8,819 nucleotides of DNA. Source: JAHRVQ01 sp964548025. GTDB taxonomy: Bacteria; Pseudomonadota; Gammaproteobacteria; Pseudomonadales; Azotimanducaceae. The translations under genes and the position numbers were made by a program. Location: positions 1 to 8,819 of the forward strand of contig CAZJRI010000198.1 in assembly GCA_964548025.1 (NCBI GenBank). The letters run 5' to 3'. Positions 4,909-8,819 of the stretch are shown one piece after another; the stretch's first letter is position 1; each line of letters begins with the position of its first letter. The notes below the pieces were generated by a model, which was not told where the DNA came from, searched no databases, and saw nothing but the letters and a program-made list of their open reading frames with translations.

Positions 4909-7053
4909 ATGAGTTCAACAAGATCGGAAATCGGCATTGGTCGACGAATTCTTATTGTTGATGATGAGCCAGCTCAATGTGAGAGCCTGAGAGATTTAAT
5001 TCTGCTCTATGGCTACGAGGTCGAGATAGCCATGTCGGGTGAAGAAGCCATTAAGGTAATGGGAAACTGTCATTTTGATATTCTGCTGCTCGACCTGAAC
5101 ATGCCCGGTATGACTGGATTTGATGTTATTGATCATATTATCGAAAACAGAATCGCCGCCAAAGTCGTGGTAATCAGTGGTGAAGTGTGTTTTGAATCGG
5201 TCAAACAAGCATTGCAGAAAGGTGCTCATGACTTTATCAAGAAGCCTTATGTCCCTGATGAGCTGTTGGCGACCATCGAAAATGCGGTATCGAAAAAAGC
5301 ATTGGAAGATACAAATACGGTAATCAGCCAAAAATTATCAGAATCGGAATACCTGCATCGGTTTATCGTAGACAATTCGCCGGATATTGTGTTCATGCTG
5401 GATACCGAAGGTCGATTTACCTTCCTTAATGAGACAATCTATCAGTTACTCGGTTACAACAAGAATGAGTTGATCGGTGAACATTATTCAAAGATCATCG
5501 CGAGGCAGAGTAAGGATCAGGCGAAACACATTTTCACCGAACGGCGCAGCGGCATGCGAAAGGCTGAGAATATTGAGTTGAAGCTCAAGTGCCGGGACGA
5601 ATCTGAATACCGCTACTTTGATACCAGCACCATGTCGATGATGCTTAATCAGAATAACTTCCATGACACTGGAAACTTCGAAGGAACCTACGGGGTTGCA
5701 AGAGATGTCACGGAAAAGAAGCTCGCTGACGAAATGATCAATTTTCAGGCCTATCATGATCTGCTGACCCAGTTGCCAAACAGGCAACTGATGGAAGATC
5801 GTCTGAATATTGCCATTACCCAGGCCAAAAGGAATGGTCAGAACCTGGCGGTTATGTTTCTTGACCTGGACAGGTTCAAGTGGGTGAACGACACCATGGG
5901 GCATGCTATGGGTGATCGATTGCTCCAGGCTGTGGGTCAAAGGCTCGAGAATTGTCTTAGAAGCGGCGATACGCTTGCCAGATTTGGTGGCGATGAATTC
6001 GCGTTGATACTCCCCCAGATCAGATGTCACCAGGATGCTGAAATTATCGCTCTCAAGGTGCTCAAAGAACTGAAGGAAACCTTTGTCATCGACGAACACG
6101 AACTCTTCATCAGCGGTAGTATTGGTATTGCCGTCTACCCCGAGGCAGGAGACAGTCTGGAGGCGCTGATCAGAAGTGCAGATCTTGCCATGTATTGCGT
6201 TAAGGACAAGGGCAAAAATGGATTTGAGTTTTTCAGGGAAGAAATGAACAGTTCTACCTATGCAAGGCTTAATATCGAAAGAGATCTACGCAAGGCATTA
6301 CTCAACAATGAGCTAAAAGTCTGTTATCAACCGCAAGTGAATGCGCAGACAGAAAAGATAGTTGGATTTGAGGCTCTGGTTCGATGGGAGCAGGCAGGCA
6401 GTGGCGTCATCTTCCCGGATGAGTTTATCCCGATTGCTGAAGAAACGGGATTGATATTGGAGATTGGAAATTTTGTGCTCGAGAGAGCCTGCAGAGATAT
6501 GGCGGAATGGCGCAACTCGGGTGTGACCAACATCAGGGTCTCAGTGAACTTTTCTGCAATTCAGGTGGGGCAGGATGAATTTGTTGGGAGTATTCTAAGC
6601 ATGCTGCAACGATACGAACTACCCAGAGAATGCCTGGAAGTCGAAATTACCGAAAATATTATTATGAATGACATGTCGGTTGTCATTGCGAAATTGCGGG
6701 AGCTCACGGACCTCGGAATAAAAATTGCGGTTGATGATTTCGGTACCGGTTATTCGGCACTGCGCTCTCTCAAACAGCTTGATATTGAAATTTTAAAAAT
6801 TGATCGTTCGTTTATCAACGATCTTCACCGATCCAGCGACGATGTCGCCATGGTTACGGCAATTATTTCGATGGCCAAGGCGCTGAAAATTAAGGTTGTT
6901 TGTGAGGGTGTTGAATCGGTCAGTCAGCTCAACTTGGTACGCCAAATGGGAGCTGAATTCTTTCAAGGCTACTATTTCAGCAAACCAGTTAAAGCCGTTG
7001 ATTTTGAACAGTTGATGCTGGCACCGGCACAGCAATACGCGGCTATTTCCTGA
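4909..7053 (+). CDS. REC-PAS-GGDEF-EAL response regulator (diguanylate cyclase/phosphodiesterase)
   Basis: A 714-residue cytoplasmic protein with four domains. The receiver (about 12-127) has Asp18/Asp19, phospho-acceptor Asp62 in LLLDLNMPGM and Lys112 in FIKKPY. The PAS domain (about 147-270) runs from FIVDNSPDIVFMLD to GVARDVTEKK. The GGDEF domain (about 283-443) has an intact GGDEF at 360-364, DLDRFKWVND before it, and an RxxD inhibitory site (RSGD, 351-354) exactly five residues upstream, so product feedback is expected. The EAL domain (about 455-705) has EAL at 488-490, Asn547, ExTE in EVEITEN (from Glu579), DDFGTGYS (Asp609/Asp610), Lys630 in LKIDRSF, Glu666 and Gln686 in QGYYFSKP. Both enzymatic halves keep their key residues, so it can in principle make and break c-di-GMP, with phosphorylation and the PAS ligand setting the balance. 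It lies 38 bases after the kinase and is likely cotranscribed. Confidence 0.95.
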   Translation: MSSTRSEIGIGRRILIVDDEPAQCESLRDLILLYGYEVEIAMSGEEAIKVMGNCHFDILLLDLNMPGMTGFDVIDHIIENRIAAKVVVISGEVCFESVKQALQKGAHDFIKKPYVPDELLATIENAVSKKALEDTNTVISQKLSESEYLHRFIVDNSPDIVFMLDTEGRFTFLNETIYQLLGYNKNELIGEHYSKIIARQSKDQAKHIFTERRSGMRKAENIELKLKCRDESEYRYFDTSTMSMMLNQNNFHDTGNFEGTYGVARDVTEKKLADEMINFQAYHDLLTQLPNRQLMEDRLNIAITQAKRNGQNLAVMFLDLDRFKWVNDTMGHAMGDRLLQAVGQRLENCLRSGDTLARFGGDEFALILPQIRCHQDAEIIALKVLKELKETFVIDEHELFISGSIGIAVYPEAGDSLEALIRSADLAMYCVKDKGKNGFEFFREEMNSSTYARLNIERDLRKALLNNELKVCYQPQVNAQTEKIVGFEALVRWEQAGSGVIFPDEFIPIAEETGLILEIGNFVLERACRDMAEWRNSGVTNIRVSVNFSAIQVGQDEFVGSILSMLQRYELPRECLEVEITENIIMNDMSVVIAKLRELTDLGIKIAVDDFGTGYSALRSLKQLDIEILKIDRSFINDLHRSSDDVAMVTAIISMAKALKIKVVCEGVESVSQLNLVRQMGAEFFQGYYFSKPVKAVDFEQLMLAPAQQYAAIS

Positions 7054-7059
7054 CTTTAT

Positions 7060-8286
7060 TCACGAGCCGACAATTTCCTTAAGTTCACTGATAAATTTAT
7101 TCAGTAGGTTGGTTTTTTCCCACTCACGGACGGCAATCTCACGGGCTTTACCGCCCATCCTTGTTCGTGTGTCTTCATCATCCGCCAATACAATGATGGC
7201 GCTCGCAAGTTCGGCGGAACTCTCTGGCGTAATGGCGACGCCACTTTTGGCAATTGTTTCCGCAATTTGAGTGTGCGGTCCGGCGCCGGCAATAACAGGG
7301 CGGCCACTGGCCAGCATGCCGGTTAGTTTCGACGGCATCACCAAATCAGCCGCATTCGCTAATTGCGGTAAAATATGAATATCGGCAATATTTAAAAGCT
7401 GATTTAGCTTGTCCACGGGCTGCAACGGTAAAAATACGACATTTTCCAGCCCTTGTGCTTGCTGCTTCAATTGTCCCCGTACCGGCCCTTCACCGGCCAA
7501 CACATAGATGATATCGGTTCTTTCGGCTGTTGCCCGGGCGGCGTCGATAATTGTTTCGACCCCCTGTTTTTCATTCATATTGCCGGAATACAGCACCACG
7601 GTTTTATCATGCCCGATGCCGTATTCGCGGCGCGGGGAAGTGGTATCCGCGAGGGGGTGAATTAAATTTGTATCGACCCAGTTCGGAAATGACTTTAGAT
7701 TTTTTTCCGCGACACCCTTTTCTACCGCTGTGGCACACATATTTTTAGAAATGCTTGAGACCGCATCATAACGCTGGAAAATTCCGCGCTCGAACGCCAG
7801 GGCCAGCTTGCGCAAGCTGTTGCCTTTTAAAATACCGAGATCAAAGGCCGCATCAATTTCAAAATCCTGGATATGGAGCCAGCTTTTTGCCCCACCAAGC
7901 CAACTCGCCAATAGGCCGCCCGGCGCCGCCGCCAAAGTGGGTGCGATAACGAGAATTGCATCGGGCCGCCACGTGAGTGCCTGCCACAGAATAACCGGCA
8001 GGCTGAGGAAAGCGAAGGACATCAAATGCAATACCCGCCGCAATCCAGACGGCCGTTTTGGCACATAAAGCGGGTAGCGATGGACAGTGGCGCCGGCCAG
8101 CGATTCTGTTCGCCATAAAAACTTAGCGCCAGTGCTGGGGAGTTGCCAGTCGGGATAATAGGGATAAGCAGTGACAATCTTTACTTCATGCGATTGCAGG
8201 GCCAGATATTCAGCCAGCTCGCCGGTATATTTACCGACACCGATTAACTCTGGCGAAAAATTCAAGCCGTAAATGATCAGCCGCAT
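7060..8286 (-). CDS. wcaI: WcaI-family GT4 glycosyltransferase (exopolysaccharide synthesis)
   Basis: A 408-residue protein with the GT-B layout. The N-terminal lobe begins MRLIIYGLNFSPELIGVGKY, a close match to the WcaI opening, with the HEVKIVTAYPYYPDWQ segment that follows in that family. LHIQDFEIDAAFDLGIL (137-153) and FERGIFQRYDAVSSIS (165-180) are also WcaI-like. The C-terminal nucleotide-sugar lobe has VVLYSGNMNEKQGVE (230-244), AGEGP (264-268) and the donor-binding DLVMPSKLTGMLASGRPV (314-331). In Escherichia coli, WcaI takes part in colanic acid unit assembly at the inner membrane; here the donor and polymer are unknown. The hydrophobic stretch around 86-104 may be a membrane-associating helix. 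The ATG start matches the family N-terminus; the ribosome binding site is weak (GAGGG about 12 bases upstream). The gene converges on the GGDEF-EAL gene with 6 bases between stops and no visible terminator hairpin. Confidence 0.9.
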   Translation of the reverse strand: MRLIIYGLNFSPELIGVGKYTGELAEYLALQSHEVKIVTAYPYYPDWQLPSTGAKFLWRTESLAGATVHRYPLYVPKRPSGLRRVLHLMSFAFLSLPVILWQALTWRPDAILVIAPTLAAAPGGLLASWLGGAKSWLHIQDFEIDAAFDLGILKGNSLRKLALAFERGIFQRYDAVSSISKNMCATAVEKGVAEKNLKSFPNWVDTNLIHPLADTTSPRREYGIGHDKTVVLYSGNMNEKQGVETIIDAARATAERTDIIYVLAGEGPVRGQLKQQAQGLENVVFLPLQPVDKLNQLLNIADIHILPQLANAADLVMPSKLTGMLASGRPVIAGAGPHTQIAETIAKSGVAITPESSAELASAIIVLADDEDTRTRMGGKAREIAVREWEKTNLLNKFISELKEIVGS

Positions 8287-8343
8287 GACAGGTTGGCGCC
8301 CTCAAAATTACCGGAATTGAGACAAAGATTTTACAATTTCGAA

Positions 8344-8349
8344 ATTATA
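8344..8349 (-). promoter_or_regulatory. Candidate -10 box for the wcaI-like gene
   Basis: A perfect TATAAT on the - strand in an AT-rich stretch, about 58 bases upstream of the ATG. No recognisable TTGACA-like -35 was found at 16-18 bases, so an activator may be needed or the match may be chance. Confidence 0.35.
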
Positions 8350-8377
8350 CAATGGTAATTCGTTTAAGCATTTACAA

Positions 8378-8383
8378 TATAAT
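8378..8383 (+). promoter_or_regulatory. Candidate -10 box for the family 2 glycosyltransferase gene
   Basis: A perfect TATAAT 34 bases before ATG 8418, implying a leader of about 28 bases. The -35 position is poor (GTAATT at 17-base spacing). Confidence 0.4.
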
Positions 8384-8417
8384 AGATAATTATTGATTGG
8401 CTGGATTGAACAACACA

Positions 8418-8819
8418 ATGACAGAGCTGAATAATTTACCGGTTTCGGTGCTTATTCCGACGCGCAATGAGGAGCGGAATATTGCTGCCTGCATTGAGGG
8501 CGTTGCCTGGGCGGATGAGGTGATTGTGTTCGATTCATTGAGCGATGATGCCACCGTAGCGATTGCGACCGCTAAAGGGGCGACAATTGTCCAGCGCGAG
8601 TTCGATAATTTTGCCGCTCATAAGAACTGGGCACTCGACAATTTTGGTTTTGCCCATGAATGGATTTTAATCGTTGATGCAGATGAACGGGTAACGCCGG
8701 AATTGGCGGCAGACATTAAGGCTGCGATTACAGGTGCCGCGCCGCAATCAGGATATTTTATTGCCCGGAAAAATATCTTCAGCGGCCGCTGGATTCGCCA
8801 CGCCGGAATGTATCCTGAC
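8418..8819 (+). CDS. Family 2 glycosyltransferase, N-terminal part; 3' end outside the window
   Basis: 134 codons are visible from ATG 8418, with no stop before the window end. The start VSVLIPTRNEERNIAACIEGV (9-29) is the nucleotide-binding beginning of a GT-A fold. WADEVIVFDSLSDDAT (31-46) carries the second acidic motif, and WILIVDADERVTPEL (82-96) the DxD-type metal/nucleotide-sugar site (DADE). The pattern, including the AAHKNWALDN stretch, resembles WaaE/KdtX-like beta-glycosyltransferases of lipopolysaccharide core or exopolysaccharide synthesis. Donor and acceptor cannot be told from the fragment. No clear Shine-Dalgarno site precedes the ATG. It diverges from the wcaI-like gene over a 131-base AT-rich spacer, which suggests that a polysaccharide gene cluster continues beyond the window. 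Confidence 0.88.
   Translation, partial: MTELNNLPVSVLIPTRNEERNIAACIEGVAWADEVIVFDSLSDDATVAIATAKGATIVQREFDNFAAHKNWALDNFGFAHEWILIVDADERVTPELAADIKAAITGAAPQSGYFIARKNIFSGRWIRHAGMYPD

Noticed and set aside
5488..6099. 203-codon - strand open frame inside the GGDEF-EAL gene
   Set aside because: It lies opposite well-conserved PAS and GGDEF coding sequence and its translation shows no domain; it is a shadow frame.

Overview
The window looks like a chromosomal segment of a free-living, probably aquatic, Gammaproteobacterium. The reasons are the density of phosphorelay and c-di-GMP signalling genes, the HDOD-type protein beside a histidine kinase, the transglutaminase-like and zinc-ribbon metallopeptidase pair, and the WcaI-type exopolysaccharide glycosyltransferase. 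This is inference from gene content. No rRNA, tRNA, CRISPR array, insertion sequence or phage gene was seen.

Layout. Bases 1-627 hold the C-terminal end of a hybrid sensor histidine kinase (ATPase G box, then a receiver domain). After a 126-base gap with a small hairpin region comes a transglutaminase-like cysteine protein on the + strand (754-1554). It converges, 12 bases stop to stop, on a - strand zinc-ribbon metallopeptidase with an HESGH motif and a TTG start (1567-2634). A 224-base divergent intergenic region follows; it carries three tandem 13-base repeats and a perfect 9-base inverted repeat. Next, on the + strand, are an HDOD-like reading frame (2859-3806), an overlapping histidine kinase frame (3740-4870), and 38 bases later a REC-PAS-GGDEF-EAL protein (4909-7053). 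The last stretch is exopolysaccharide territory: a WcaI-family GT4 glycosyltransferase on the - strand (7060-8286), then a divergent family 2 glycosyltransferase cut by the window end (8418-8819).

The most notable point is the junction between the HDOD-like and kinase frames. A perfect 11-base tandem duplication (unit CAGATCTGGCA, period-11 tract 3700-3724) lies just where the first frame loses sense. Taking out one unit joins the two frames into a single open frame of about 666 codons: HDOD, weak GAF-like region, HisKA, HATPase. The two genes are therefore best read as one HDOD-histidine kinase split by a small slippage-type duplication, or by an assembly error.

How the genes may work together (inference). 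The HDOD-kinase and the downstream REC-PAS-GGDEF-EAL protein look like a cognate two-component pair controlling c-di-GMP, with diguanylate cyclase, phosphodiesterase and inhibitory-site residues all intact. If the kinase is really broken, its regulator would lose that input. The neighbouring exopolysaccharide genes are a plausible but unproven downstream target. The transglutaminase/metallopeptidase pair looks like a separate peptide- or protein-processing module.
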